Shown here: piece by piece, positions 18,201-26,781 of the stretch | Position numbering within the stretch: the stretch's first letter is position 1 | Layout of the letters: every line of letters starts with the position of its first letter | NCBI GenBank assembly: GCA_002347405.1 | Contig: DDXB01000041.1 | Coordinates: forward strand, 18,859-82,858 | DNA: 64,000 nt | From: Rhodocyclaceae bacterium UBA2271 | GTDB lineage: Bacteria; Pseudomonadota; Gammaproteobacteria; Burkholderiales; Rhodocyclaceae | Direction of reading: 5' to 3' | The notes under the pieces: generated by a model | Told to the model about the DNA's origin: nothing | The model's input: only the letters and a program-made list of their open reading frames with translations | Database searches by the model: none | Made by a program: the position numbers and the translations under genes

Positions 18201-19174
18201 TTCAGGTTCAGCACGGCCAGATCCGGCTGCAAACGCACGTCAACCTCGGCAAGACGCACATCGGCGGTAAATCCCGTCGGTCGCAGCTTGTCGAAGCTTA
18301 ACCAGAGGCGCAGTCCGCCGTGACCACGGGTCAATTCCAGAGGCGCATCGAGCCAGGGCGCCCACGCCGCCAGATCGGTACGGCCGACATCGGCAAAAAG
18401 TTCCCCGCGCCAGGCGGATGGATCATCCGGATCGCGGCCGATCAGATTGCCGCGCAAATCAAACCACGAAGCCAGCTGGGCAGGGAGTTCGGCACTCAGT
18501 CCAAAGCTGTGTCGACTGCCGGCATTCTTCAGTTCGAAATGCAGGTGCTGCAACTCCAGCGGCGGGGCGCCACGGAGTTCGTCATGCCAGACGACGCGGG
18601 CATCCCGGACGACGACGCTGGCCTGCTCGAGCAGCCACTCGGCGAAATCGCCCTCGCCATCATTCTTGACGGGCAGGCCAGCAACATAGATCTCGCCATT
18701 GGCGGAGCGGCGCACCTCGAGAGTCGGGGCAACAATTTCGAGCCGGTGCAGGCGCGGTTGGAGGCGCCACAGCGAAGCCCAGCCGATTTCGGCATCGACC
18801 AGGTCGAAAGCCAGTAGCGGCTGGCCTCCGGGGTCGCGTGGATCATGCACCTGGAACTTGCTGATGTGCAAGCGCGGACGCAATCCAGGCCACTCTGCCG
18901 ACAATGCGCCAATCTTGACAGGCAGGCCAATGGCGTGCGAAAGCTGCTGCTCGATCTCGCCGCGATAGGCGGCAATCTCGGGCATGATGAGATACCGCCC
19001 GCTGAGAATCAGCAGGGCTGCTGCAAAGTACAGCACCAGCAGCACGCGCCCTCCCCAAACCACCAGCAAACGCAGAGCCGGATGGAAGCTGGCAAGCCCG
19101 GTCGAAGGGCGAAGAAGCGGTTCGGGCAAGGGGCGAGGGGAGGCTAGAATGTAAGAGTCTAACTGCGGGTCCAT
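15233..19174 (-). CDS. yhdP: YhdP-family AsmA-like envelope protein
   Basis: The 1313-residue protein has one N-terminal membrane helix (LRLLVVWGGRVLLVLYFAAA) and a very long periplasmic beta-rich body. This is the layout of the YhdP/TamB/AsmA group, now regarded as bridge-like proteins that carry phospholipids between inner and outer membranes. Family features include the N-terminal VKIGALSAEWPGLRPRLHI segment, the central QVKGSFQGATLDYANGWPRI block and the C-terminal GVGRLLGVLSLQSLPRRITLDF...PSARVLLSGQVDL region. Length matches the usual 1250-1300. It is transcribed away from glnE (56-bp divergent spacer) and runs into the nitrilase-family gene with a 4-bp overlap. Confidence 0.95.
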   Translation of the reverse strand: MDPQLDSYILASPRPLPEPLLRPSTGLASFHPALRLLVVWGGRVLLVLYFAAALLILSGRYLIMPEIAAYRGEIEQQLSHAIGLPVKIGALSAEWPGLRPRLHISKFQVHDPRDPGGQPLLAFDLVDAEIGWASLWRLQPRLHRLEIVAPTLEVRRSANGEIYVAGLPVKNDGEGDFAEWLLEQASVVVRDARVVWHDELRGAPPLELQHLHFELKNAGSRHSFGLSAELPAQLASWFDLRGNLIGRDPDDPSAWRGELFADVGRTDLAAWAPWLDAPLELTRGHGGLRLWLSFDKLRPTGFTADVRLAEVDVRLQPDLAVLNLKHLEGRLSGRRTTEGFAGEVKQLSLSTADGIDISSTDASLRVNNVVRHRGGETGGEFRANGLDLAALAALARHLPMPDEVRERLQTFAPRGRVSGLELAWRGPLELPLRWQVKGRFAGLGLAAHKELPGFSGVSGRLEGDERAGQIHIESEDARIELPAVFAEPMLTLANLTADVGWQMPVARTGQVDLSIARLVFANPDASGEVSGRYRYTGKGPGEIDLSAKLTRGVGNAVWRYMPLVVGKGTREWLRTAIIGGQATGATLRLKGPLEHFPFRDNKHGIFQVKGSFQGATLDYANGWPRITGIDGELLFEGVRMLISGQRASLSGVRLSNVTAEIPDLEMHEEILTVAGRASGATQQFLDFIEASPVGERIDHFTQAMTATGMGDLDLKLVFPLRHMTDSQVQGRYRFADNQLRVLPELPLFTAAQGELSFTGDRLQARNLRARLLGSPLTVDLTSAPGGIVRVNAAGTLSAQALRREYGQEYASRALDHLAGETSWRANVTVKKPGADIRIESTLVGLASSLPEPFNKSARDAANLRVEGSIESGRDDWTASLGQNASVRLHRVGGKEAWRGRIALGEPAVQQLRALPAVQALPERGISLAIAQPRLDLDAWRRLQDSPVTGNRKTTAPGLVLSALELKSAELRVSGRKFNEVQLTGTRTDQRWRFNIEGREAKGQLQWDEAGAGRLAGRLAHLTLPAVEQAQPVTADDGKQELPAIDLLIDNFKLRDMNLGEVKVAAENREGAWRAKFEVRNDAAQLTGEGRWRPSITAPETALKFKLDANNAEKLLVRLGQPDTMRRGAAIIEGDVTWRGAPFAFDLPSLAGNIKLDAEKGQFKKLEPGVGRLLGVLSLQSLPRRITLDFRDVFSEGFAFDSITGAATIGRGQMKTDELNIRGPSARVLLSGQVDLLDETQNLKVRVQPAVGESLAVGAMMLNPVAGAVAWLAQKALSDPLDQVFAFEYTVTGPWSDPKVEKLNRNLPIENRQP

Positions 19175-19230
19175 CTGCGGATTTCACGGCGGCGGCCTGA
19201 ACTGCAGCCCCAACTGATGAATTTTAATCC

Positions 19231-21942
19231 ATGACAGACCCAACCTCCCTCCAAACCATCCCGATCGATTACTCCCGCTATCTGGCCCGGCTGGTCCAGG
19301 CCAGACCTGAAATGGCCGCAGCAATCGACGCCGCGACAAGCGACAATGCCCGTGCCCTCGATGCTGCGGGCCTCAAACACTGGCTGGATGAAACACCCCT
19401 CAACGAAGACACCCTGAAACCGGCATTGCGCCGCCTCAGGCAACAGGCCATGGCCCATATCGCCAGCCGCGATCTGGCGGGCCTGGCCGACCTGGGCGAA
19501 GTGGTCGAAAGCATGACGCTGCTCGCCGAAATGGCCGTCAACGCCGCGCTGACCGTAATCGAAACCAGCCTGGTGGCGCGTTATGGCACACCGCAGAGCG
19601 CCGCGGGTGAACGCCAGCAGCTTTTCGTCATCGGCATGGGCAAGCTGGGCGGTCGCGAACTGAATGTTTCCTCCGACATCGACCTGATTTTTGCCTACCC
19701 CGAAGACGGCGACACCACGGGCTTGGCCGATGGCAGTCGTTCGATTTCAAATTTTGAATTTTTCTCCCGCGTCGGCAAGGGCCTGATCAACGCGCTCGCC
19801 GACATCACTGGCGATGGCCAGGTTTTCCGTGTCGACATGCGGCTCCGCCCCAACGGCGATTCCGGGCCACTGGTGTGCTCCTTCGACATGCTGGAGAACT
19901 ACTTCATCACCCAGGGCCGGGAATGGGAGCGCTATGCCTGGATCAAGGCACGCGCCATTGCCGGCAGTGGCGCAGACAAGCACCAGAAAGAACTGGAATC
20001 CATTCGCCAGCACTTTGTCTTCCGCAAATATCTCGACTTCGGCACCATCAACGCCATGCGCGACCTTCACGCGCAGATCCGCCGCGAAGTGGCTCGCAAG
20101 GACATGGCCAACAACGTCAAGCTTGGCCCGGGCGGCATCCGCGAAATCGAGTTCATCGCCCAGGTCTTCCAGTTGATCCGTGGCGGCCGCGACCGAACCT
20201 TGCAGATCAAACCAACGCTTGAAGTGTTGAAACAATTGGTAGACCGCGATCAACTGGACCTCGACGCTGTCGTTGAATTGTCATCGGCCTACCGCTTTCT
20301 GCGTCGTCTCGAACATCGACTGCAATATCTCGATGATGCCCAGACTCACGCCCTGCCCGAAATCCCCGACGATCAGGCACGCGTGGCGCAGGCGATGGGT
20401 TTCGGCAATTACGAAGCTTTGCTGAACGAACTCGACGACCATCGCCAGTCCGTGGCGCGTCATTTCGAGGCCATCTTTGCCGATCCCAACGAAGCCGACC
20501 ATGCGCTCGACCCGGTCTGGTCGGATGCCGATGGCCATGGCGCCGAACTGGCCGAGTTGGGTTTTCAAGATACTGCCGCGCTGTGCGCACGACTTGCGGC
20601 GCTGAAGACCGGCAGCCGCTACCGCCTGATGAGCGAAAAGACGCGCATCCTTTTTGATACGTTGGTACCGCGCGCAATCCAGGCGGCCACTGCCGCAGCC
20701 AACCCCGCTGTCAATCCGGACGACACACTGTTGCGCATGCTCGACCTGCTTGAGGCCATCAGCCGGCGGGCCGCCTACCTGGCCCTCCTGCTGCAGTACC
20801 CGCAGGCGCTGGAGCAGGTCGCGCGCATTGCCAGTGCTTCGTCATGGGCGGCGAACTACCTGCTGCATCATCCAGTGCTGCTCGACGAACTGCTCGACCC
20901 GCGGCTCCTGCAAATGCCGCCCGACTGGCCGGCGTTTCGCCAGCAATTGGCGGAACAAACCGATGCCCTGGAACCCGACACCGAGCAACAGATGGATGCC
21001 CTGCGCGAAACGCATCACGCCCAGGTATTCCGCCTCGTCAGCCAGGATGTCGAAGGACTCCTCCAGCTTGAAAGACTCTCGGATCATCTTTCCGAACTCG
21101 CCGACATCATGGTCGGCCGCACCATCGACCTGGCCTGGCGCAAGCTGCTCAAGCGCCATCGCGACACCCCGGCCTTTGCCGTCATCAGCTATGGCAAGCT
21201 CGGCGGCAAGGAACTCGGCTACGCCTCCGACCTCGACCTGGTCTACCTGTTCGACGACCCCGCTCCGGAAGCTGCCGAAATCTATTCCAAGTTGAGCACG
21301 CGCCTCAACACCTGGCTGTCGTCGCGCACCGCCTCAGGCATCCTGTTCGAGACCGACTTGCGCCTGCGACCAAACGGCGACGCCGGCCTGGTGGTCAGTT
21401 CACTGACGGCCTTTCGCAAGTATCAGCTCGAATCCGCCTGGATGTGGGAGCATCAGGCGCTCACTCGGGCGCGCTTCACCGCCGGCGACCCGGCGATCGG
21501 TGCCGCCTTTGAAAAGATTCGCTGCGAAGTGCTCCAGCAACGGCGCGACCGGGCCAAGCTGCGCGATGAAGTGCTGGCGATGCGCCGGAAAATGAGCGAC
21601 AACCTCGCCAGCCGGGGCGATGCCGAAGTTTTTGACCTGAAACACGATCCCGGCGGGCTGGTCGATGTCGAATTCATCGTGCAGTACCTGATCCTCGCCC
21701 ACGCCTGCGACCACCCGCAACTCACCGGCAACCTCGGCAACATCGCGTTGTTGAAGATCGCCGCCTCATGCGGACTGATTCCCGCCGAACTGGCCGATGA
21801 AGTGCGCGATGCCTACCGTGAATGTCGGCGCCTGCAACACCAGCGGCGACTGAACGATCTGGATGGCCGCATCGAGGCAAGTCTGGTTGCGCCCTACGCC
21901 ACGGCGGTGCGCGCACTCTGGCAGCACGTCTTTGGCGAATAA
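19231..21942 (+). CDS. glnE: Bifunctional glutamine synthetase adenylyltransferase/deadenylylase
   Basis: The 903-residue enzyme adds AMP to glutamine synthetase when nitrogen is plentiful and removes it when nitrogen is scarce, under control of PII. The two nucleotidyltransferase domains are intact. The N-terminal deadenylylase has GMGKLGGRELNVSSDIDLIF at about residue 134. The C-terminal adenylylase has SYGKLGGKELGYASDLDLVY at about 653. Each is followed by an R(L)RPNGDSGPLV or RLRPNGDAGLVV segment and a GGIREIEFIAQ or GGLVDVEFIVQ segment. Its regulator PII is encoded at 58179-58517. No strong ribosome site is visible before ATG 19231. A family C repeat starts immediately after its stop codon. 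Confidence 0.96.
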   Translation: MTDPTSLQTIPIDYSRYLARLVQARPEMAAAIDAATSDNARALDAAGLKHWLDETPLNEDTLKPALRRLRQQAMAHIASRDLAGLADLGEVVESMTLLAEMAVNAALTVIETSLVARYGTPQSAAGERQQLFVIGMGKLGGRELNVSSDIDLIFAYPEDGDTTGLADGSRSISNFEFFSRVGKGLINALADITGDGQVFRVDMRLRPNGDSGPLVCSFDMLENYFITQGREWERYAWIKARAIAGSGADKHQKELESIRQHFVFRKYLDFGTINAMRDLHAQIRREVARKDMANNVKLGPGGIREIEFIAQVFQLIRGGRDRTLQIKPTLEVLKQLVDRDQLDLDAVVELSSAYRFLRRLEHRLQYLDDAQTHALPEIPDDQARVAQAMGFGNYEALLNELDDHRQSVARHFEAIFADPNEADHALDPVWSDADGHGAELAELGFQDTAALCARLAALKTGSRYRLMSEKTRILFDTLVPRAIQAATAAANPAVNPDDTLLRMLDLLEAISRRAAYLALLLQYPQALEQVARIASASSWAANYLLHHPVLLDELLDPRLLQMPPDWPAFRQQLAEQTDALEPDTEQQMDALRETHHAQVFRLVSQDVEGLLQLERLSDHLSELADIMVGRTIDLAWRKLLKRHRDTPAFAVISYGKLGGKELGYASDLDLVYLFDDPAPEAAEIYSKLSTRLNTWLSSRTASGILFETDLRLRPNGDAGLVVSSLTAFRKYQLESAWMWEHQALTRARFTAGDPAIGAAFEKIRCEVLQQRRDRAKLRDEVLAMRRKMSDNLASRGDAEVFDLKHDPGGLVDVEFIVQYLILAHACDHPQLTGNLGNIALLKIAASCGLIPAELADEVRDAYRECRRLQHQRRLNDLDGRIEASLVAPYATAVRALWQHVFGE

Positions 21943-22135
21943 GGCCCGCCCCTCCCGGCCCGGCCCTCCCGGCCTCCCCTCGCGGGGAGGAGACTGTTGT
22001 TTTTTGCCTCCGGCCGCCGCTACGCTCGTCTGTTACGGGGTGCTCCCGTTCAAGCCGGTGAGCAGGTTGCGGCTGGCGCCGCGTGTCGCCTTGCCTCATT
22101 TGGCCAATGAGGGCGGCCCGGCGGCAAGGCTGCTG
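21943..22135. repeat. Family C repeat directly after the glnE stop, with a terminator-like hairpin
   Basis: The element begins at the base after TAA with GGCCCGCCCCTCCC. It includes CCTCCCC-TCGC-GGGGAGG followed by AGACTGTTGTTTTTTG, which would serve as a terminator for glnE. It then runs through GCCGCCGCTACGC and TCTGTTACGGGGTGC to GGCGGCCCGGCGGCAAGGC. The copy at 51335-51640 starts the same way after another gene's stop. Confidence 0.8.
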
Positions 22136-22177
22136 AGGTGCTTATCTCCCCTTTCCCCTGGCGGAAGACTTCATCTC

Positions 22178-22220
22178 GCCGTACCTGCTGCGGGGCACTT
22201 CGTCCCGCCAGCGCCGACTT
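22178..22220 (+). repeat. Family A repeat, long form
   Basis: GCCGTACCTGCTGCGGGGC, then CCCGCCAGCGCCGACTT. It lies just upstream of the promoter-like TATAAT of the next gene. Confidence 0.85.
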
Positions 22221-22233
22221 CTGGCAAGCCCAC

Positions 22234-22239
22234 TATAAT
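22234..22239 (+). promoter_or_regulatory. Candidate -10 box TATAAT
   Basis: A perfect TATAAT lies 37 bp before the ATG at 22276. No convincing -35 box is present at normal spacing; the position falls in the end of the family A repeat. It could drive the OB-fold gene. Confidence 0.45.
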
Positions 22240-22275
22240 CGGGCACCGACCCTCAAATATTTGCAGGAGCTTTTC

Positions 22276-22659
22276 ATGAAAATCACATCCATCGTTTTCG
22301 CCGGGCTGATTGCCACCCTGGGGCTGGCTTCCTTCACTGCCTTCGCCGCCGAGCCCAAAATGCAAACCGTCGCCGCACTGAACCAAAACAAGGCAAGCCT
22401 CGCCGGCCAGACGGTCAAGGCCCAGGGCAACGTGGTGAAAGTCAATAACAACATCATGGGACGCAACTTTGTCCATGTGCAGGACGGCACCGGCAAGGCC
22501 GACGCCGGCACCAACAATCTGGTCATCACCAGCAAGCAGACCGCCAATGTCGGTGACAAGGTCAGCATTTCCGGCGTAGTGGCGGTCAATCGTGATTTCG
22601 GCAGCGGCTATTCCTACCCGTTGCTGATCGAGGAAGCCAGCATTACCCCGAAAAAGTAG
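22276..22659 (+). CDS. Exported OB-fold-like small protein
   Basis: ATG 22276 follows CAGGAGC. The 127-residue product begins with a signal peptide (MKITSIVFAGLIATLGLASF, cut near AFAAE). The mature part has the pattern of bacterial OB-fold proteins found with NrfA or heavy-metal reduction genes: GQTVKAQGNVVKVNNNIMGR, FVHVQDGTG, LVITSKQTANVGDKVSISG, and the ending FGSGYSYPLLIEEASI. The function of this family is unknown; by fold it could bind an oligonucleotide, metal or protein in the periplasm. It lies alone between glnE and the STAS gene, with its own promoter-like TATAAT upstream. Confidence 0.8.
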   Translation: MKITSIVFAGLIATLGLASFTAFAAEPKMQTVAALNQNKASLAGQTVKAQGNVVKVNNNIMGRNFVHVQDGTGKADAGTNNLVITSKQTANVGDKVSISGVVAVNRDFGSGYSYPLLIEEASITPKK

Positions 22660-22725
22660 CAAGGTGCCCATGTTAGAAACACCCCCCTTTCCCCGCGGCG
22701 CCCGGCGCCATGCAAATATCAGGCA

Positions 22726-23805
22726 ATGGCAGACCCGAACGACGACTTGATGGATCTGGACTTCACCCTGCCAGGGGCCATCCCGGTCGCGGTGAAAGCC
22801 AAGCCGTCCCGGAGCACGGTGCCGCCGCGGATCGAGGAGGTGGCGCGGCTGTTTGCCGAGGGCGATGCGGCACGGGCCTGCACCGTACTCGAAAGCAATT
22901 TGCATCAGGAAGAATTCGGTGCTGCCATCGAACTGGCCTGGGGCATGCTGTTCGAGCTTTACGCAATTCTGGGCAAGCGACAGGCCTTTGAATCGCTGGC
23001 CATCGGCTTTGCCAACAAGTTCGAGAAATCGCCACCCACCTGGGCGCCGACTGAAGCCGATGTCTCGTCAATTGGCAAGGACGGACTTGCTACGGTGACC
23101 CTGTCAGGTGAACTGGGTGCCAATGCGGTACAACCACTGCGTAAGCTGCATGGCATGGCCGGCAAGGTGCCGGGAGTCCGCCTCGATCTGGCCAAAGTCG
23201 CCGATGTCGATGATATCGGGTGTGGCGCGCTGCTGGAAACCCTGCGCGTCTTCAAGCGACTGAAGAAATCCTGCGTTCTGGTCGGGGGCGAGCAGATCGC
23301 GGCCATGCTTTCGCCAAAGACCGTGATGGGCGAGCGCAGGGACGAAGCGACCTGGCTGCTGCTGCTCGAGCTCTACCAGAACCTCAACCAACAAGAGGCA
23401 TTCGAAGATGCTGCTGTCGGATATGCCGTAACCTTCGAGGTTTCACCACCGTCATGGGAAGCGCCCAAGGCAACCCCACCCACCACGCCGGTCGCCGCGC
23501 CAGCGCCAAAATCAAAGGCCGCAGTTGCAGATTGTTGCGGCCTTTCCGGCGAACTGAGCGGTGACAATCGCGAATCCTTTGCGGCTCTGCTGTCCTACGC
23601 GGACAACAACAAGCAGGTGACCGTCAATGCCGGCGGCCTGGAGCGCATGGATATCGATTGCGCCGAAACCTTCAGCCTGCTGCTGGATGAACTCAAGGCG
23701 GCCAACAAGGCTGTTCGCATTCACAACGCCAATTACCTGCTGGTCGGCTTGTGGCGTTCCTTGGGCATCGACAAAATCGCGAAGATCGAGCCGCGCAAGC
23801 TCTGA
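22726..23805 (+). CDS. Double STAS-domain protein
   Basis: This 359-residue soluble protein appears to carry two STAS-like domains. The first is at about 115-200 (VTLSGELGANAVQPLRKLHG, LDLAKVADVDDIGCGALLET). The second is at about 265-350 (GLSGELSGDNRESFAALLSY, LERMDIDCAETFSLLLDELK). Each is preceded by a similar short helical segment with RRDEATWLLLLELYQNLNQQ or AAIELAWGMLFELYAILGKR and a KFEKSPPTW or TFEVSPPSW tail. The gene thus looks like an internal duplication. The usual phosphorylatable Ser of SpoIIAA-type antagonists is not obvious. MlaB-like or partner-switching roles are possible; none is supported by neighbours. Only a weak ribosome site (CAGG) precedes ATG 22726. Confidence 0.75.
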   Translation: MADPNDDLMDLDFTLPGAIPVAVKAKPSRSTVPPRIEEVARLFAEGDAARACTVLESNLHQEEFGAAIELAWGMLFELYAILGKRQAFESLAIGFANKFEKSPPTWAPTEADVSSIGKDGLATVTLSGELGANAVQPLRKLHGMAGKVPGVRLDLAKVADVDDIGCGALLETLRVFKRLKKSCVLVGGEQIAAMLSPKTVMGERRDEATWLLLLELYQNLNQQEAFEDAAVGYAVTFEVSPPSWEAPKATPPTTPVAAPAPKSKAAVADCCGLSGELSGDNRESFAALLSYADNNKQVTVNAGGLERMDIDCAETFSLLLDELKAANKAVRIHNANYLLVGLWRSLGIDKIAKIEPRKL

Positions 23806-23844
23806 CACGCCGTCTACCCTGTTTTTTGCTGGAGAAGAAAAGTC

Positions 23845-25095
23845 ATGCCCGTCAATTACGCCACCCCAGCCGCTGACCAACTGCATGCCGTGGCCGGCGT
23901 GCGCCTCGGCGTCGCCGCAGCCGGCATTCGCAAGGTCAATCGCCGTGACCTGACGGTGATCGAACTGGCGCCCGGCAGCCGCGTCGCCGGCGTATTCACG
24001 CAGAACCGCTTCTGCGCCGCGCCAGTGCAGGTCTGCAAGAACAATCTACAGAAGGACGGCATGCGCGCGCTGGTCATCAACACCGGCGTCGCCAACGCCG
24101 GCACCGGTGCAGCCGGCCTCGAAGCCGCGCAACTCACCTGCGCCGCCCTCGCCCGCTGCATGGAAATCCGCGCAGATCAAGTGCTGCCGTTCTCCACCGG
24201 CGTGATCCTCGAGCCGCTGCCCGTCGACCGTCTCAAGGCTGGTCTGCCCGCCTGCATTTCCGCGCTGCGGAGCGACGGCTGGTACGACGCCGCACACGCC
24301 ATCATGACCACCGACACGGTGGCAAAGGCCGCCAGCCGCCGTCTCGCCAGCGCCGACTTTTCGGCAACCATCACCGGCATGGCCAAGGGCGCCGGCATGA
24401 TCCGCCCGAATATGGCGACGATGCTCGGTTTCGTCGCCACCGACGCCGCAATCGCCCAGCCGATGCTTGAGCGCCTCGTCAAGGAAGCCGCCGACGAGTC
24501 CTTCAACTGCATCACCGTCGACGGCGACACATCGACCAATGATTCCTTCATCCTGATCGCCACCGGCCAGGGCAATGCGAAATTCGAATCCGTCACCGCG
24601 CCAGGCTGGAATGAGTTCAAGCAGGCCGTGATCGAAGTCGCCCGCGAACTGGCCCAGGCCATCGTGCGCGACGGCGAAGGCGCCACCAAGTACATCGAAA
24701 TCGCCGTCGCAGGCGGTCGCTCGGTCACCGAATGCAAGGCCGTCGGCTATGCCATCGGCCATTCGCCGCTGGTGAAAACCGCCTTCTTCGCCTCCGACCC
24801 CAACCTCGGCCGCATCCTCGCCGCCATCGGTTACGCCTGGAACAACGACCCCGCACTGGCCGACCTCGACGACACCCGGGTCAAGGTCTGGCTCGGCAGC
24901 GGGGGAAACGAGATCCTGGTCTCCGAAAACGGCGGTCGCGCCGCAAGCTATCGGGAAGAAGCCGGTGCCGCCATGATGAAACCCGCCGAGATCACGATTC
25001 GCGTCGACCTGGGGCGCGGCAGCCAGGCCGCCAGGGTCTGGACCTGCGACTTCAGCTACGACTACGTGAAGATCAACGCCGATTACCGCAGCTGA
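23845..25095 (+). CDS. argJ: Bifunctional ornithine acetyltransferase/N-acetylglutamate synthase
   Basis: ArgJ recycles the acetyl group in arginine synthesis, moving it from N-acetylornithine to glutamate, and in bifunctional forms can also use acetyl-CoA. The 416-residue precursor cleaves itself before the nucleophile Thr192 in KGAGMIRPNMATMLGF. Other family marks are VFTQNRFCAAPV, LVINTGVANAGTG, FNCITVDGDTSTND and the C-terminal TCDFSYDYVKINADYRS. Residues about 165-173 (RRLASADFSA) are encoded by a 24-bp family A repeat core (24338-24361, one mismatch to consensus) just before the conserved ITGMAKGAGMI. The enzyme's length is still normal. It appears to be followed in the same transcript by the next two genes. 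Confidence 0.96.
   Translation: MPVNYATPAADQLHAVAGVRLGVAAAGIRKVNRRDLTVIELAPGSRVAGVFTQNRFCAAPVQVCKNNLQKDGMRALVINTGVANAGTGAAGLEAAQLTCAALARCMEIRADQVLPFSTGVILEPLPVDRLKAGLPACISALRSDGWYDAAHAIMTTDTVAKAASRRLASADFSATITGMAKGAGMIRPNMATMLGFVATDAAIAQPMLERLVKEAADESFNCITVDGDTSTNDSFILIATGQGNAKFESVTAPGWNEFKQAVIEVARELAQAIVRDGEGATKYIEIAVAGGRSVTECKAVGYAIGHSPLVKTAFFASDPNLGRILAAIGYAWNNDPALADLDDTRVKVWLGSGGNEILVSENGGRAASYREEAGAAMMKPAEITIRVDLGRGSQAARVWTCDFSYDYVKINADYRS
24338..24361 (+). repeat. Family A repeat core inside argJ
   Basis: The 24-bp core, GCCGTCTCGC then CAGCGCCGACTTTT, differs at one base from the consensus and is read in frame as part of ArgJ. Confidence 0.75.
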
Positions 25096-25105
25096 GCCGC
25101 GACTG

Positions 25106-25768
25106 ATGGCGCTGTTCTGGCTTGCCTGCGGTTGGATCGCTTACGCCGGCCTGCATTCCCTGCTCGCCGCGTTGACCGTCAAGACATGGGTCACGCAACA
25201 CTGGCCACGCTTTGCCCCGTCTTATCGCCTGACTTACAACGCCATTGCCATCGTCGCGCTGCTACCGCTGGCATGGGCCACCTACGCCATCCCCGGCGAC
25301 TGGTTGTGGCGCTGGACCGGCTTTGCCTCCTGGATCGCCAACATCCTCACCGTCGCCGTCCTTGCCGGCTTCTGGTTATCTTCCGGCACCTACGACATGG
25401 GGGAGTTCCTCGGCACGCGGCCATGGCGCGACAAACGCAGCGATGCCGCCGAGCACGATGGGTTTCGCATTTCCCCGCTGCATCGGCTGGTACGCCATCC
25501 CTGGTATGCACTGGGGCTATTGCTGATCTGGACGCGCGACATGAACGCGCCATTCCTCGTTTCCGCCGCGGCGATCACGCTCTATTTCGTGATCGGCTCG
25601 CGCCTTGAGGAACGCAAGCTGGAAGCCCATTTTGGCGCTGTTTACCGGGACTACCGGGAGAAAGTGCCGGGGCTGATTCCCCTGCCGTGGAAATTCCTCT
25701 CGGCTGCGGAGGCTCGTCGACTGGTTCAGCAAGCCGGTTCAGCCCGGTCGGAACACCCATCATCATGA
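25106..25768 (+). CDS. Membrane methyltransferase-like protein (ICMT/NnrU fold)
   Basis: This 220-residue inner-membrane protein has about five to six helices. The C-terminal half has the hallmark of the isoprenylcysteine carboxyl methyltransferase/PEMT-like group: LVRHPWYALGLLLIW for the cofactor site, then RLEERKLEAHFGAVYRDYRE and VPGLIP. The N-terminal part (GLHSLLAALTVKTWV, YRLTYNAIA) is like NnrU and the methanethiol methyltransferase MddA. The substrate is therefore uncertain; a small thiol, a lipid or a prenyl group are all possible. It starts 10 bp after argJ and its stop overlaps the start of the following DUF6671 gene (ATGA). Confidence 0.75.
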   Translation: MALFWLACGWIAYAGLHSLLAALTVKTWVTQHWPRFAPSYRLTYNAIAIVALLPLAWATYAIPGDWLWRWTGFASWIANILTVAVLAGFWLSSGTYDMGEFLGTRPWRDKRSDAAEHDGFRISPLHRLVRHPWYALGLLLIWTRDMNAPFLVSAAAITLYFVIGSRLEERKLEAHFGAVYRDYREKVPGLIPLPWKFLSAAEARRLVQQAGSARSEHPSS

Positions 25769-26619
25769 CCAGTGTTGTTTCCCGCTATGCCGGCCAGCGC
25801 GTGTCCTTGCTGACCCAGCACGGCAAGGAGCGCGTGATCGCCCCCGTGCTTGATGTGGCACTGGCTTGCCGGGTGGAGCGGGTCAGCGGCTTCGACACGG
25901 ACACCTTGGGTACATTCACCCGAGACATACCGCGTATCGGCACGCAGCTCGACGCAGCGCGCAAGAAAGCGCGCATCGGCATGGAATTATCGGGATTGCC
26001 GCTGGGGCTCGCCAGCGAGGGCAGCTTCGGGGCTGACCCGCTGGCGGGGCTCTTCCCATGGAACGTGGAAATATTGATCTTCATCGATGATGTGCTCGGC
26101 ATCGAAGTAATCGGCATCGCCCAAGGCAGTGGGCTGAGTGCTCACCACCTGGCGACAAACTGGATGGAAGCCGAAACCTTCGCCCGCCAGGCAGGTTTTC
26201 CCGAACACCATCTGGTACTGCGTCCGCAAGGAGAAAACGACACGCGCATCCAGAAGGGCATCACCACCTGGAATGAACTGGAATCGACTTTCGCCGTGGC
26301 GCTGGCGCAAGCGGATAACGGTCGGGTATTTCTGGAAAACGATCTGCGCGCCCATGCCCATCCCACCCGCCAAGAGCAGATTCGGTGCGCAACCGAGGAT
26401 CTCCTCGCCAAGCTCCAGTCCGCGTGTCCATCCTGCGGCCTGCCAGGTTTCCAGATCGTCGAGCGCATCCCGGGTCTGCCCTGCGGCAACTGCGGCGCGC
26501 CCACCCGTGAAACTCGCGCCGAGGTGCTCGGTTGCCTCAAGTGCGATTATCGCGAACACCGCGAGCGCGGCGACCGGCCAACCGCCGATCCGGGCCGCTG
26601 CGATTACTGCAACCCCTGA
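25765..26619 (+). CDS. DUF6671 family protein with zinc-binding tail
   Basis: The start is set at ATG 25765, which overlaps the TGA of the preceding gene. The 284-residue product is soluble and of unknown function. Its C-terminus holds several cysteine pairs: CPSCGLPGF, CGNCGAP, CLKCDY and CDYCNP. These are consistent with two small zinc ribbons. The N-terminal half (VVSRYAGQRVSLLTQHGKER, VERVSGFDTDTLGTFTRD, RKKARIGMELSGLPLGLASE) matches the pattern of the DUF6671 family. No catalytic site is recognisable. The 160 bp after it contain no convincing gene, only a short hydrophobic open frame without a start codon. Confidence 0.7.
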   Translation: MTSVVSRYAGQRVSLLTQHGKERVIAPVLDVALACRVERVSGFDTDTLGTFTRDIPRIGTQLDAARKKARIGMELSGLPLGLASEGSFGADPLAGLFPWNVEILIFIDDVLGIEVIGIAQGSGLSAHHLATNWMEAETFARQAGFPEHHLVLRPQGENDTRIQKGITTWNELESTFAVALAQADNGRVFLENDLRAHAHPTRQEQIRCATEDLLAKLQSACPSCGLPGFQIVERIPGLPCGNCGAPTRETRAEVLGCLKCDYREHRERGDRPTADPGRCDYCNP

Positions 26620-26781
26620 CCAGGCTGAATGTAAGCAAGCTGGCAAAAACGCGGGTCCGGTCAATACCTATCTACACCTCTTGGTGGTGCTCGGACTGGG
26701 TGCGATTACACTGCCGGGTTCGCTGCCAATCGGCATTGCCTTGGGGTTGACCCCCTGAACGGCGAGGCACCAATGCAGCGG

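Noticed and set aside
22234..22239. Treating every family A repeat as a promoter because one lies next to TATAAT.
   Set aside because: Other copies have no -10 box at that distance, and several lie inside genes or in the opposite orientation.
26620..26781. A short hydrophobic frame (LHLLVVLGLGAITLPG) after the DUF6671 gene.
   Set aside because: No start codon or ribosome site in that frame; at most a fragment.
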